Shown in pieces: positions 46,141 to 55,265 of a stretch of DNA of 64,000 nucleotides. The stretch spans positions 264,570 to 328,569 of the forward strand of contig NZ_LOPY01000052.1 in assembly GCF_001469895.1 (NCBI RefSeq). Direction: 5' to 3'. This DNA comes from Pseudoalteromonas sp. XI10 (GTDB lineage: Bacteria > Pseudomonadota > Gammaproteobacteria > Enterobacterales > Alteromonadaceae). Below the pieces are notes generated by a model that made no database searches, was not told the origin of the DNA, and was given only the letters and a program-made list of their open reading frames with translations. A program made the position numbers and the translations under genes. The first letter of the stretch is position 1; every line of letters begins with the position of its first letter.

Positions 46141-47306
46141 TAGTTAGCACCTTTTTCAGGGCTGTTTTTAACGGCTACTGTATCACCCTCTTTTAGTGAG
46201 CTAAGTGGTCTAGCTGGGCCGATAACAATACGATCTCCTTTTGCAACACCGCTGGTTAATGCTTGTTCGATATCTGAAGAAATACCTACCGTAACAGCTG
46301 TTTTAGTTACTGTGTTATCTGCGTTAAGCTTCCAGACAAAGTAGCTATCATCCTCTTTTTGAATAGCTTCAATAGGCAGTTTTAAGCCGTTTTCGGCAAT
46401 GCTTGTGGCGATTTCTGCGCGGCAGCTCATTCCGGCATAAAGCTGGCGGTCAGTGGCATCAAGCAGTACTTTGACTTTAAATGATAAGCCCTGAGAACCG
46501 GCTTGATTTTTTGCTGATGTGCCAATGTTTATTACTTTGCCAGTGAAAGGTTGATTTGGGTAAGCGGCGGCATAGATATCTGCATGTTGGTCTAATTTGA
46601 TACCGGCAATATCGGTTTCATCCACTCGAAGCTCGGCTAATATTGCGCTTGGATCAGCTACTAGCATCAAGTCTGAGCCAATAATGTTAGTTGTTCCCGC
46701 AATAACAGTTTCACCTTCTTTAATATTGACCGAAGCAAGTAGGCCACTCATTGGAGCGCGAAACACGCTTTTATTTAAACGGTCTTCAGCAATCAATAAC
46801 GATGCTTGGGCTTGGTTGTAAGCTTCACGCTTTGCTTCAATATCTATTTTCGCTAAATCGCGGGCATTTTGTAGGTTTTCATACACTTCTTGGCCAGCAA
46901 GGCCAACTTCATAAAGCTCTTTTTGGCGGCTTAGTTGACGCTCGATATTTTTTAATCGGGTTTCGCTATGCTTAATATCGATTTCGGTCGCGCGAAGCAC
47001 GGCCTTGTTGCGTGCAACTTCAGATTCAAACGCGGTCGTATCTAGGCGCATAAGAATATCGCCCTCAGTGACACTTTCACCTTCCTCTACAAACACTTTT
47101 GCTACACGGCCAGTCACTTCTGAGCGCAGCTGCACTTGGGTATTAAAGACTAGGTTGCCAGAGGCTAAAATTGAATCGGCAATATTGCCTTGTTCAACTT
47201 CAGCAATATGCATTTCTGGTGCATCTTTATTGCCTGTGACTTGTTTTGAAATCAGTAAAGCGACAAATGCCGTAACAGCGAGGCCAATAATAATGGCTTT
47301 TTTCAT
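46140..47306 (-). CDS. MacA-like periplasmic adaptor
   Basis: The 388-residue protein has an N-terminal membrane anchor (about 4-22), lipoyl halves around [20 protein letters not shown] and [20 protein letters not shown], a helical hairpin (about 95-165), and a C-terminal beta-barrel and MP domain. It belongs to the HlyD/MacA adaptor family and is the partner of the next two genes. Confidence 0.92.
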   Translation of the reverse strand: MKKAIIIGLAVTAFVALLISKQVTGNKDAPEMHIAEVEQGNIADSILASGNLVFNTQVQLRSEVTGRVAKVFVEEGESVTEGDILMRLDTTAFESEVARNKAVLRATEIDIKHSETRLKNIERQLSRQKELYEVGLAGQEVYENLQNARDLAKIDIEAKREAYNQAQASLLIAEDRLNKSVFRAPMSGLLASVNIKEGETVIAGTTNIIGSDLMLVADPSAILAELRVDETDIAGIKLDQHADIYAAAYPNQPFTGKVINIGTSAKNQAGSQGLSFKVKVLLDATDRQLYAGMSCRAEIATSIAENGLKLPIEAIQKEDDSYFVWKLNADNTVTKTAVTVGISSDIEQALTSGVAKGDRIVIGPARPLSSLKEGDTVAVKNSPEKGAN

Positions 47307-47354
47307 GTTACTTCCTTGGTAGTTAAGAGCGGCATATTGCCGCTCAAAGCAGAA

Positions 47355-48065
47355 TTAAACGAGAGCGATTACAGTCCAAATACCGTAAATAACAATACTT
47401 GGTAGAGCTGCAAACAGTAGCGCTTTATTGAAAGTGAAATTAGTCCAGCTCTTTAAACCGATAGCTGCGATGAAAATGCCCCAAATAGAAAAGATATTGA
47501 GACTTTCAAGTAAGGTGTAGAATGGGTGGCCAATTTCTAAACCAATTAAAAGTTGGTTAATCGAAGCATAGTTAAATAACGTCTGTGAGATTTGGTCGGT
47601 ACTCGCAGTTAATACTAAGATGAGTAAACCAAGACTTGAGATAATCATTGGCATCATGGTCCACACACCAAAGCCATACCACGCACCATAACCGTAGTTA
47701 GCTTCTGGATCTTGCTTAGATACAAATAGGTAGTAGCCTGCCATCAGAGCATTAATAACAGCCAAACCAATGATGCCACCAAATATAGCAAACCATACTT
47801 GCATATCTATGGTTTGCTCCATGCTTTGGCGAATCATTTTTTGTTCTGCAATGGTGGCATCAACACTGGCCGCTGCCACTTGTTGATCGATTAAAAACTG
47901 CGGGTCAGCTTTATTGTAAAAAGCAAACATGCTGGCAGCGAGAATGCCGGCAAGTAAAATAAAGGCAACAAAAGACCAACCTTTTGCTTCTTTTAAGCCA
48001 TTAAAGGCTTTGCTCGGGCTGATAAAAATATCAACCAATGCGGTCATGACATTTGATGATTTCAT
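47355..48065 (-). CDS. YIP1-family membrane protein
   Basis: The 236-residue protein has five likely membrane helices (about 29-48, 92-112, 130-152, 185-202, 215-234) and the YIP1-type start ALVDIFISPSKAFNGLKEAKGW. In bacteria such genes often lie with MacAB-like transporters, as here (48 bases upstream of the adaptor). It may help assembly or membrane sensing; the function is unknown. Confidence 0.82.
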   Translation of the reverse strand: MKSSNVMTALVDIFISPSKAFNGLKEAKGWSFVAFILLAGILAASMFAFYNKADPQFLIDQQVAAASVDATIAEQKMIRQSMEQTIDMQVWFAIFGGIIGLAVINALMAGYYLFVSKQDPEANYGYGAWYGFGVWTMMPMIISSLGLLILVLTASTDQISQTLFNYASINQLLIGLEIGHPFYTLLESLNIFSIWGIFIAAIGLKSWTNFTFNKALLFAALPSIVIYGIWTVIALV

Positions 48066-48121
48066 TTTTTATTCCTTGTTTTATAACATTTGTTTTTAGG
48101 TACTAAAATATCCTGTTTAGT

Positions 48122-48140
48122 AACAAATTAGCAATTTGTT
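48122..48140. promoter_or_regulatory. inverted repeat between the yip1-like and aldo/keto reductase genes
   Basis: AACAAATT-AGC-AATTTGTT is a perfect 8-bp inverted repeat in the divergent spacer, and a candidate operator for one or both sides. Confidence 0.4.
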
Positions 48141-48232
48141 TTGTAACTGTATGTTAACAGCTGTGATTAGTAAATCTGTGATATGGTTAAAAGATTAATT
48201 TGAGTCGAATTTATTAGGAATAGTAGGTCGTT

Positions 48233-49129
48233 ATGGTGAATAGCAATGGTCGTTGTATTGATGAGTTGGTATTAGGGTTCTGGCGCTTGCTAGATTGGCA
48301 GGTAACGCCACAGCAATGCTTAAGTTTTTTAGAAAATGCAATTGAAATGGGTGTGTCACATACTGATCATGCTGACATCTACGGTGAATACGGTTGTGAA
48401 GCCGAATTTGGTAAAGCACTTAAACTAAAACCAAGTATTCGTGATGAAATCAAAATAATCACTAAATGTGGTATTAAGCCTGCGTTTGCAAGCCTAGGAT
48501 TACAAGGCAAAGCAAACCATTATGATTCAAGTGCCGCGCATATAATTGCCTCAGCACAGCAGTCACTTAAAAACTTTAACACCGATCGTTTAGATGTATT
48601 ACTTATCCATCGCCCTGATTACTTAATGAATGCCGATGAAATGGCACAAGCATTTAATACCCTAAAAGCAAATGGTGATGTGATTGATTTTGGTGTATCT
48701 AATTTTACCCCATCGCAACTTAGCTTGTTGCAGTCGCGTTTAGACTTTGAGCTTGTGACTAATCAAATTGAGTTTTCACCTTACGAAATGAAAGCCCTTG
48801 ATGATGGCAGCTTAGACCAATGCCAATTGCTCGATATCAAACCTATGCTTTGGTCACCATTAGCTGGGGGTCGCTTATTCTCAAGTGATGATGAAAAAGC
48901 GGTGCGTTTACGTGCAGTGTTGGAGCAGGTTGGTGCTGAAATTGGCGCCACAGCCATTGATCAAGTTGTTTATGCTTGGCTGTTAATGCACCCAAGTGCA
49001 CCGTCTGTGGTACTTGGTACGGGCAATATTGAGCGTGTTCAATCAGCTGTTGAAGCTAAGCAGCTTACTATGAACCGTGAACAGTGGTATCGCATTTGGC
49101 AAGGCTCAACCGGCCATAGTGTGCCTTAG
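48233..49129 (+). CDS. aldo/keto reductase (YdhF-like)
   Basis: The 298-residue cytosolic NADPH-dependent oxidoreductase has the catalytic tetrad in context: Asp and Tyr in HADIYGEYG, Lys in IITKCG, His in LLIHRPDY. Further family blocks are DFGVSNFTPSQL, TNQIEFSPYEM and VVLGTGN. It is closest to E. coli YdhF-type oxidoreductases. The physiological carbonyl substrate is unknown. Confidence 0.9.
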   Translation: MVNSNGRCIDELVLGFWRLLDWQVTPQQCLSFLENAIEMGVSHTDHADIYGEYGCEAEFGKALKLKPSIRDEIKIITKCGIKPAFASLGLQGKANHYDSSAAHIIASAQQSLKNFNTDRLDVLLIHRPDYLMNADEMAQAFNTLKANGDVIDFGVSNFTPSQLSLLQSRLDFELVTNQIEFSPYEMKALDDGSLDQCQLLDIKPMLWSPLAGGRLFSSDDEKAVRLRAVLEQVGAEIGATAIDQVVYAWLLMHPSAPSVVLGTGNIERVQSAVEAKQLTMNREQWYRIWQGSTGHSVP

Positions 49130-49149
49130 CGAATAGCCAAAAACGAGAA

Positions 49150-49168
49150 AAGGGCCTTAACGGCCCTT
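49150..49168. terminator. hairpin between the convergent aldo/keto reductase and porin genes
   Basis: AAGGGCC/GGCCCTT with a 5-nt loop lies 21 bases after the reductase stop and 26 bases from the porin stop. The T-run is lacking. Confidence 0.6.
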
Positions 49169-49193
49169 CGTGTTGCAGCAAGTAACACATTCT

Positions 49194-49871
49194 TTATAAA
49201 GTGAAGTCAACCGCGTAAGCGACGTACACTTTTACATCTGAACCATCAATGTCGTTGTCTGAAAGACCGAAAGTAAAGCCGTCTTTCGACACTGAAACAC
49301 CGTAGTCGATGATGTCATCATCACCAATGAAATCCCCTGAGTAATGACCTAAGTGAAGGGCCATTTCTGCACCGGTACTGCCAACTGGGAAACTGTAGTC
49401 AGCATTTAAATATAGAGAGTCACCAAAATCTGTACCGTCACCACTTGCTGCTGATGTTGCTAGGACTGCTGCACCAAAGGTGAAGCTACCCATGCTAATG
49501 CTACCGTAGATTTCTGAGAAGTCTGCATCTGTGTAAGACGCTGCATCTGGGTATGCATAATAAATGTAGCCAACATCGTAGCTAAAGGTTTCATTGATTT
49601 CACCGCCAAAACCAGCATAAAGGTCTAGCTCGTAAGTCATGTCGTCAGCCCAGCTAGCATTCGATACCCAAGTACCCGCATAAAAGCCAGATTCACTTGC
49701 GTAGTCGATACCACCTTGGATTGCAGCATCACCGCCGGTTTGTTCTTGACCACGCCACAAGTAGTTAGAAGTGGCTGCTGCATTAGCTGTTACTTCTGCA
49801 TAACTATATGTTGAGCTCAAAGTTAATAGCGCAATGGCGCTTGCTGCGACCGTTTTTTTTAGTTTTAGCAT
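49194..49871 (-). CDS. TorF-family putative porin
   Basis: The 225-residue outer-membrane protein has a signal peptide (cleavage after SYA), then the family's VTANAAATSNYLWRGQEQTG near the mature N-terminus, amphipathic strands rich in Asp/Gly/Tyr and the terminal VDFTL. TIGR02001-type proteins are small barrels of unclear substrate; the name comes from genetic context in Shewanella. The 236 bases upstream hold no other gene that I can see. Confidence 0.85.
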   Translation of the reverse strand: MLKLKKTVAASAIALLTLSSTYSYAEVTANAAATSNYLWRGQEQTGGDAAIQGGIDYASESGFYAGTWVSNASWADDMTYELDLYAGFGGEINETFSYDVGYIYYAYPDAASYTDADFSEIYGSISMGSFTFGAAVLATSAASGDGTDFGDSLYLNADYSFPVGSTGAEMALHLGHYSGDFIGDDDIIDYGVSVSKDGFTFGLSDNDIDGSDVKVYVAYAVDFTL

Positions 49872-50107
49872 GTTTCTGTATCCTGTTGTTATGTTGATTT
49901 TGTCCCATTTTCAGATTGCAGTCTGGTTGTTATTTGAGGACATTTTCTATGTGTTGTCTGGATACGATATTGCACTGGTTGTGCCAAGTTAATTTCGAAC
50001 GGGATATTTTATGCTTAAAGGCTTTAAAAACAGGCTTTTAAACTTGTTTAATTGTGAAAAGGATGGTTATTTGAATTGTTCATGCGCACATGTGTGGTGC
50101 AAAAAAT

Positions 50108-50140
50108 AACCCGGTTGCACAATTGCGAAGCAACCGGGTT
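50108..50140 (-). terminator. terminator downstream of the 388-residue unknown gene
   Basis: The perfect 11-bp stem AACCCGGTTGC/GCAACCGGGTT with an 11-nt loop lies 20 bases after the stop codon at 50160; on the minus strand it is followed by TATTTTTT. Confidence 0.8.
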
Positions 50141-50159
50141 TTGCTTATTTGAGAGTAAC

Positions 50160-51326
50160 TTAGCCGAAAATTGCACGCATTAGACTAATGGTTTCTTCAA
50201 CACTGCGGCCTTTTTCAACTTCACTGATGATTGAATCGCGCTTAGCTTTGATATGTTCAGGGATATCATCACTTGCTAATGCTCGGTCCACCAGTATCTC
50301 TGCTGATTCTTTGCCACGGCGTACGGTCTTTTTACCTGCTGAGCTTGTGGTACTCTTAGGTTTGTTTAACAACTTAATATAGTTAGAGTTATCAGCGGTA
50401 CTTTTATCTGCATAATAAAAGAAGCTAGGCAATAGGGCTTTGATTTCAACTAGAGATTGTTCAAGCTCATTTGCTGCACTGGCCATTTTGAACCAAGGCA
50501 TGCTATGTATTGCTTCGACAACATCTTGCCAGTAGCGCTCAAAATCACGGTTATTAAGCTTAGTAATGCCTAATGCCGCACAAAGGGCATCAAGTTTACT
50601 ATTTACGATTGGTGTAAACACGTCAGGTCGGCGCATCGCAAGCAAGCGAGTAGCAGGAGCAAGCGTTGGCTTTTCATCGCTGCCATTAAATGCCATGAAG
50701 TAAGCAACCATAAAATGCTGATAATGTTCTTGCGTTACTTCACCCTCAAGTGGAATGTGTGCAAGAGCCTCATCGAATGCACCAGGTAAATCACTCAACA
50801 TTTGGTGGAAACCTTTTGCGTTCTTAGTCGAAGCAAACCATTCAACGTCGAAGTTATAGCTACTTGGATCAAGCGAGGCACTGTGTTTACCTGAAAACGC
50901 TAAACGGTCTTCTGGGATCATCTCTTTTAGTGATTGCGATTTAATTGCAGCAATGTAATTAGCTAAGCGTAGCTGCTCATCAAGGGCTACAAGCTCTTTA
51001 TGCTGCTCGATGAAACCTGCGATAACAGGCCATGGCGCAACCCTTAATGTTTTTAACTGCAAAAAGCTGATTGCAGAAATTAATAAGTCATGAAGTTTTT
51101 TAAGTGTCGGTAATTGCTTATCTTCTAATAGATCGTAGTTAATGCGATCACGGCTTGCACTTAATAGCTCATAGCACCATCCTAAAAAGTCTTCAGGGTG
51201 GTTTTCTACTTTAACTGCCATAAGGTTTAAGCTGATATCAGAGGCTTGCTTGAGGATATTTTGATAAATTTGACTTTCTTGCTCGCCAAGCGCCATTTTT
51301 GACGGTGAAATAAGCAGTTTCTTCAT
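50160..51326 (-). CDS. unrecognised cytosolic protein of 388 residues
   Basis: The soluble, largely helical protein carries no signal peptide or membrane helix. The C-terminal part has a Lys/Ser-rich linker (KPKSTTSSAGKKTVRRGKE, about 323-341), followed by a short conserved-looking helical tail (DIPEHIKAKRDSIISEVEKG). ATG 51326 (MKKLLISPSK) is preferred over 51410, whose extension has no clear ribosome binding site. I do not recognise the family. The gene is flanked by its own terminator and by the XRE regulator gene upstream on the same strand. Confidence 0.7.
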   Translation of the reverse strand: MKKLLISPSKMALGEQESQIYQNILKQASDISLNLMAVKVENHPEDFLGWCYELLSASRDRINYDLLEDKQLPTLKKLHDLLISAISFLQLKTLRVAPWPVIAGFIEQHKELVALDEQLRLANYIAAIKSQSLKEMIPEDRLAFSGKHSASLDPSSYNFDVEWFASTKNAKGFHQMLSDLPGAFDEALAHIPLEGEVTQEHYQHFMVAYFMAFNGSDEKPTLAPATRLLAMRRPDVFTPIVNSKLDALCAALGITKLNNRDFERYWQDVVEAIHSMPWFKMASAANELEQSLVEIKALLPSFFYYADKSTADNSNYIKLLNKPKSTTSSAGKKTVRRGKESAEILVDRALASDDIPEHIKAKRDSIISEVEKGRSVEETISLMRAIFG

Positions 51327-51477
51327 GCTTAATCGATACTCCAGTTTTGACCAAATTGGGTTGTTTAATTTTAGTACACAGGGTGCAAAAACAACAGGGT
51401 CGTGCATCATACCGAAGTAATGAAATGATGCAATCTTACTGATAATTTATAAGTAAGATTGCGACTGATGTGGTTTA

Positions 51478-51678
51478 TTAATCATTGTCATCGAGTGTAA
51501 ATAATTGCTCAACACTGAGTTCAAAGTGAGCAGCAATTTTTAACGCGATAATCACCGAGGGTATAAAGCGGCCTGTTTCAACTGTGCTAATGGTTTTACG
51601 TGATACTGCAATGGCATCAGCAAGTTCTTGCTGCGATAACCCCTTTTCTTTGCGGAATTTAGCGATACTATTTTGCAC
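51478..51678 (-). CDS. small XRE-family transcription regulator
   Basis: The 66-residue single-domain Cro/CI helix-turn-helix protein contains FRKEKGLSQQELADAIAVSR, KTISTVETGRFIPSV and LKIAAHFELSVEQLF. Such mini-repressors are usually paired with a membrane protein gene, as here: the membrane gene starts upstream and ends 8 bases before this start. Probable binding sites are the three palindromes at 52137-52206. Confidence 0.9.
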   Translation of the reverse strand: MQNSIAKFRKEKGLSQQELADAIAVSRKTISTVETGRFIPSVIIALKIAAHFELSVEQLFTLDDND

Positions 51679-51686
51679 TTTTATAC

Positions 51687-52106
51687 CTAGTCTCTACTTT
51701 GCCAAAGAATTGATACGCCATATATCAAACACATTAAGGCAAGGTAAAATGTGGCCATCATGCTATGAGATACATTTAAAGCAAGTTCATCAGACAATAA
51801 AAAAATAGCCCCCATGCTAAAAAGCAATCCAAGCACAACATGTTTATAAGCGATGGTATCAATCGTATTTAAAAATTCATCCTTATACGTAAGGCGATAA
51901 CCAAGTTTCCATGTAAATCCCCCTCTAATTACAAACATAAAGAAAGATCCTAAAAATGCGGTACCGCCAATAAACAGTAACGGTGCTGATGTTTGCTTGA
52001 GCATTGGGTAAACACTAATAATTAATAACGTGACTCCCATGAATATTGAAAACCATGCGTTATGACTCATAAACTTTTCTTCCGTTTTGATATCTTGCAT
52101 AGACAT
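51687..52106 (-). CDS. four-helix membrane protein paired with the XRE regulator
   Basis: The 139-residue protein has likely helices near 17-34, 42-61, 88-106 and 114-133 and a short loop with GFTWKLGYRLTYKDEFLNT. It resembles small membrane proteins (DUF2178-like) found upstream of mini XRE regulators. The function is unknown; a toxin-like or sensor role cannot be decided. AAGGAA lies six bases before the start. Confidence 0.72.
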   Translation of the reverse strand: MSMQDIKTEEKFMSHNAWFSIFMGVTLLIISVYPMLKQTSAPLLFIGGTAFLGSFFMFVIRGGFTWKLGYRLTYKDEFLNTIDTIAYKHVVLGLLFSMGAIFLLSDELALNVSHSMMATFYLALMCLIYGVSILWQSRD

Positions 52107-52136
52107 AATCGTTTCCTTTTATTTTAAACTCAAATG

Positions 52137-52206
52137 TAACCTATAGGTATCAATGTAACCCTAGGGTATCATACGGTCAAGATCTTTTTGCAACCTATAG
52201 GTATCA
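52137..52206. promoter_or_regulatory. three palindromic operators upstream of the membrane/XRE operon
   Basis: The sites are TAACCTATAGGTATCA (52137-52152), TAACCCTAGGGTATCA (52156-52171) and CAACCTATAGGTATCA (52191-52206). The cores ACCTATAGGT and ACCCTAGGGT are perfect 10-bp palindromes, and the flanks (AA before, ATCA after) are also shared, giving all three the same orientation. Centres are 19 and 35 bases apart. They are the likely autoregulatory sites of the XRE protein. Confidence 0.75.
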
Positions 52207-52336
52207 AAATGTTTCAGCGCTGATTCATATTCTTGTACCTAAGCTTGTTTACAAACCTTTTTATGTGTTGGGCAATGCAATTGCGCCTAACTCCCGCTAT
52301 GATAAGAACATTGTTTGCCCATTTTTAAGGATGATT

Positions 52337-54280
52337 ATGAAAACCTTACTGAAAATCGTTGGTGTCATCTTCGTATTACTGATTGCATTGGTAGTCGCTG
52401 CACCATTCCTAATACCTACAGACGCGATATTTAATAAAGTATCGGAGCAAGTAGAACAAACCACAGGTCGTAGTCTGACTATTAATGGCGATAAAAAGCT
52501 GTCGGTATTTCCATCATTAAAACTTGAATTGAATGATGTGCACTTTGCCAATATGCAAACAGGCTCGCAAAAAGATATGGCAAGCATGCAGCAACTTGCT
52601 ATCCGTATCCCGTGGATGTCGTTATTTGGCGGTGAGTTTAAGCTTGATAAATTCGTTATTAACGAACCAACGATTTTGTTAGAAACCGATAAAAATGGTA
52701 AAGCAAACTGGCAACTATTTGATGCGGTTGCTGAGCAACCACAGACAGAGCAGCAAAAGAGTTCTGGCGCTGTTAACTTACCAGATAACTTTGATATCGA
52801 ACTTGGTGAAGTGGCAATCTACGGTGGTACTTTCACTTATCTAGATGGTAAAACCGGAGCAAAGCAACAGATAAGCGATTTAGAGTTAGCCATCTTACTA
52901 CCTTCTCTTCGCAAGACCTTAGAATTAAAAGGCGGTATTACCTATATGGGTGAGCGCTTTGATTTAGATGTCACGCTAGATACACCTGTTAAAGCGATTG
53001 AAGGCGAAACCTTTAATGTAAGCACTGAGGTTGATTCACGCTTAGTCGATTTGAATTTTAAAGGTGCAATTGCAGAAATGGGTAATGACGTGCAAGGGCT
53101 TCTTTCTGTCAGTGGTGACTCTGTTAAAAACATTGCGAGCTGGCAAGGTGTTGAGCTTAATGCAAAAGAAAATGCGTTTAATGCCTTTAATGTAAAGGGT
53201 TCAATGCACCTAAAAGGACAACAGTTTAAGCTTACTGAGCTACTTGCCACCCTAGATGAGCTGCAAATTAAAGGTAAAAGCGATATTAAGCTTGGTGATC
53301 GTTTAGCTGTGAATGCCGATATTGATTTAGGCATGCTTGATCTAAACCCTTACCTACCAGAGGGCGTAGCTAAAGAAGAGCAAGCAGAGCCTGCAGCAGA
53401 TGCGCCAGCACAGCCAATTGTTTGGGATGATACTGCAATTGATATGAGCGGCTTAAATGCACTTGATGCAAATGTAGTCGTGCGTTCAAGTGGCTTACAA
53501 GCAAATGATATTACCCTTGGTGAAAACCAGTTAACGGTGAACCTAAAAAATGCCGTGGCTAAAATCAGTCTAGACAAGTTTGTTGCTTATGAGGGCAATG
53601 GTAAAGGTGTGATAACCGTTAACGCCAAGCAAACACCTTATAAAATTAGTACTAACTTTTCTTTAGATAAAATTGATGCGCAGCCATTACTAACTGATGC
53701 GGCTGGTTTCGATAAGTTAATGGGTAAAGGCTCTCTAAATTGGGATCTAACGACCACAGGTCAAAGCCAAAAGAGCTTTATCAATGCTCTAAATGGTAAG
53801 TTAGGCTTTGAGTTTGCTGATGGTGCGGTAAAAGGGGCCAACATTGCAGAGATGGTTCGTAAAGCAAAAGAGCTTATCAAAGGTAACTTAAGTGCAGTAT
53901 CTGAAGGTTTAGATACTGGCTTTGATAACTCACAGCAAACAGACTTCTCAGCATTGCAGGGCAGTTTTGTATTCACTAACGGTGTTGGTGAAAATACAGA
54001 CCTGTCACTACTTAGCCCGCTTATTCGCATTACAGGCTCAGGTAAAGTTGATTTACCAATGACAAATGTAGATTATCGTTTAGTAACAGGCATTGTTGAT
54101 TCAATCGAAGGGCAAGGCACGACAGATGACAGTACCGGCTTTAAAATTCCGCTGCGTATCAAAGGCCCATTCCATGATGTTGGTTATAGCTTAGATGTCA
54201 GTGATGCGGCTAAAGAAGAAGTCAAAGAAAAAGCCAAAGATAAAATTAAAGACAAATTAAAAGGTTTATTTGGTAATTAA
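52337..54280 (+). CDS. asmA: AsmA-family protein
   Basis: The protein of about 647 residues has an N-terminal membrane anchor (about 4-24, LKIVGVIFVLLIALVVAAPF) and a large periplasmic part. It has the AsmA opening (SVFPSLKLELNDVHFAN) and the C-terminal AsmA_2-like block (LTDAAGFDKLMGKGSLNWDL, FADGAVKGANIAEMVRKAK, VDYRLVTGI, FKIPLRIKGPFHD). A Lys-rich tail closes it (KEKAKDKIKDKLK). AsmA-like proteins are bridge-type lipid transporters affecting outer-membrane homeostasis. Start 52337 fits AAGGA seven bases upstream. Confidence 0.92.
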   Translation: MKTLLKIVGVIFVLLIALVVAAPFLIPTDAIFNKVSEQVEQTTGRSLTINGDKKLSVFPSLKLELNDVHFANMQTGSQKDMASMQQLAIRIPWMSLFGGEFKLDKFVINEPTILLETDKNGKANWQLFDAVAEQPQTEQQKSSGAVNLPDNFDIELGEVAIYGGTFTYLDGKTGAKQQISDLELAILLPSLRKTLELKGGITYMGERFDLDVTLDTPVKAIEGETFNVSTEVDSRLVDLNFKGAIAEMGNDVQGLLSVSGDSVKNIASWQGVELNAKENAFNAFNVKGSMHLKGQQFKLTELLATLDELQIKGKSDIKLGDRLAVNADIDLGMLDLNPYLPEGVAKEEQAEPAADAPAQPIVWDDTAIDMSGLNALDANVVVRSSGLQANDITLGENQLTVNLKNAVAKISLDKFVAYEGNGKGVITVNAKQTPYKISTNFSLDKIDAQPLLTDAAGFDKLMGKGSLNWDLTTTGQSQKSFINALNGKLGFEFADGAVKGANIAEMVRKAKELIKGNLSAVSEGLDTGFDNSQQTDFSALQGSFVFTNGVGENTDLSLLSPLIRITGSGKVDLPMTNVDYRLVTGIVDSIEGQGTTDDSTGFKIPLRIKGPFHDVGYSLDVSDAAKEEVKEKAKDKIKDKLKGLFGN

Positions 54281-54301
54281 TAAAAATTTAATTAAACTCA
54301 A

Positions 54302-54327
54302 AAACAGGGCGCATTTGCGCCCTGTTT
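54302..54327 (+). terminator. terminator of the AsmA-family gene
   Basis: AAACAGGGCGCA/TGCGCCCTGTTT forms a very stable 10-12 bp stem with a minimal loop, followed by TTTT. Confidence 0.85.
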
Positions 54328-54434
54328 GTTTTATAATCAATAACAAACCAGCAAGCTGCTGTAATTCCTCAATGCAGGCATTGCGATTAATTCCAAATTA
54401 ATTAAAAAATAACCTACCACTTCCTTGCCATTGC

Positions 54435-54452
54435 TGCTACAATTGCCCGCCC
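54435..54452 (+). promoter_or_regulatory. candidate spc-operon promoter with extended -10
   Basis: TGCTACAAT (54435-54443) is an extended -10 box, followed by a GC-rich stretch TGCCCGCCC, as at stringently controlled promoters. No good -35 is seen. The leader to rplN would be about 105 bases. Confidence 0.45.
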
Positions 54453-54555
54453 TTAAGAGACAACTTGCTTGTTTTTTGAGTGGAATTTAACCGAAATGTC
54501 TTGATTTTAAACAAAATTAAGGCGTGTTGTAATTTCTACACCGGAGGTCATTAAC

Positions 54556-54924
54556 ATGATCCAAATGCAAACTCAGCTGGACGTTGCTGATAACAGCGGC
54601 GCTCGCAAAGTGCAGTGTATTAAAGTCCTTGGCGGTTCGCACCGTCGCTATGCAGCGGTTGGCGATATCATCAAAGTTTCTGTAAAAGAAGCTATTCCTC
54701 GCGGTAAAGTGAAGAAAGGTGATGTTAAAAACGCGGTAGTTGTGCGTACTAAAAAAGGCGTTCGTCGTCCGGACGGTTCTTTGATCCGTTTCGATAGCAA
54801 TGCGGCTGTTATCTTAAACGATAACTTACAGCCAATTGGTACTCGTATCTTCGGCCCTGTGACTCGTGAACTTCGTACTGAAAAGTTCATGAAAATCGTT
54901 TCACTAGCACCAGAAGTACTATAA
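54556..54924 (+). CDS. rplN: ribosomal protein uL14
   Basis: The 122-residue protein is L14 throughout ([20 protein letters not shown] ... [13 protein letters not shown]). It binds 23S rRNA and forms an inter-subunit bridge. It is the first gene of the spc operon here. In most bacteria rpsQ (S17) of the S10 operon would lie just upstream; instead an AsmA gene with a terminator does. GGAGG eight bases upstream sets the start. Confidence 0.98.
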   Translation: MIQMQTQLDVADNSGARKVQCIKVLGGSHRRYAAVGDIIKVSVKEAIPRGKVKKGDVKNAVVVRTKKGVRRPDGSLIRFDSNAAVILNDNLQPIGTRIFGPVTRELRTEKFMKIVSLAPEVL

Positions 54925-54934
54925 GGAGTCTATC

Positions 54935-55249
54935 ATGGCAGCAAAAATCCGTCGTGATGACGAAGTAATCGTACTAGCAGGCAAAGACAAAGGTAAGCGC
55001 GGTAAAGTGCTTTCAGTTGTTGCTGAATCTGGTCGAGTATTTGTCGAAGGCATCAACTTAATCAAGAAGCACCAAAAGCCTGTTCCTCAGTTGAACCAAG
55101 CTGGCGGTATTGTTGAGAAAGAAGCGTCTATCGACGTATCAAACGTTGCGATCTACAACTCGGAAACGGGTAAAGCAGATCGTGTAGGTTTCAAGATTGA
55201 AGATGGTAAGAAATTACGTATCTTTAAATCTACTGGTAAAACTATCTAA
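54935..55249 (+). CDS. rplX: ribosomal protein uL24
   Basis: The 104-residue protein has the KOW motif near the N-terminus ([20 protein letters not shown]) and [11 protein letters not shown], as in L24, an assembly initiator of the large subunit. It is second in the spc operon, 10 bases after rplN. Confidence 0.98.
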   Translation: MAAKIRRDDEVIVLAGKDKGKRGKVLSVVAESGRVFVEGINLIKKHQKPVPQLNQAGGIVEKEASIDVSNVAIYNSETGKADRVGFKIEDGKKLRIFKSTGKTI

Positions 55250-55254
55250 TAGTT
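55240..55254 (+). promoter_or_regulatory. hairpin at the rplX-rplE junction, possible S8 repressor target
   Basis: AACTAT-CTA-ATAGTT overlaps the rplX stop codon, just before the rplE ribosome binding site. In E. coli S8 represses spc translation by binding mRNA at the start of rplE. The position fits; I could not verify the S8-specific core. Confidence 0.4.
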
Positions 55255-55265
55255 GGAGTAGAATG

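Noticed and set aside
52265..52336. upstream extension of the AsmA-family gene
   Set aside because: The extra 24 residues are polar and precede the membrane anchor; the AAGGA site fits ATG 52337.
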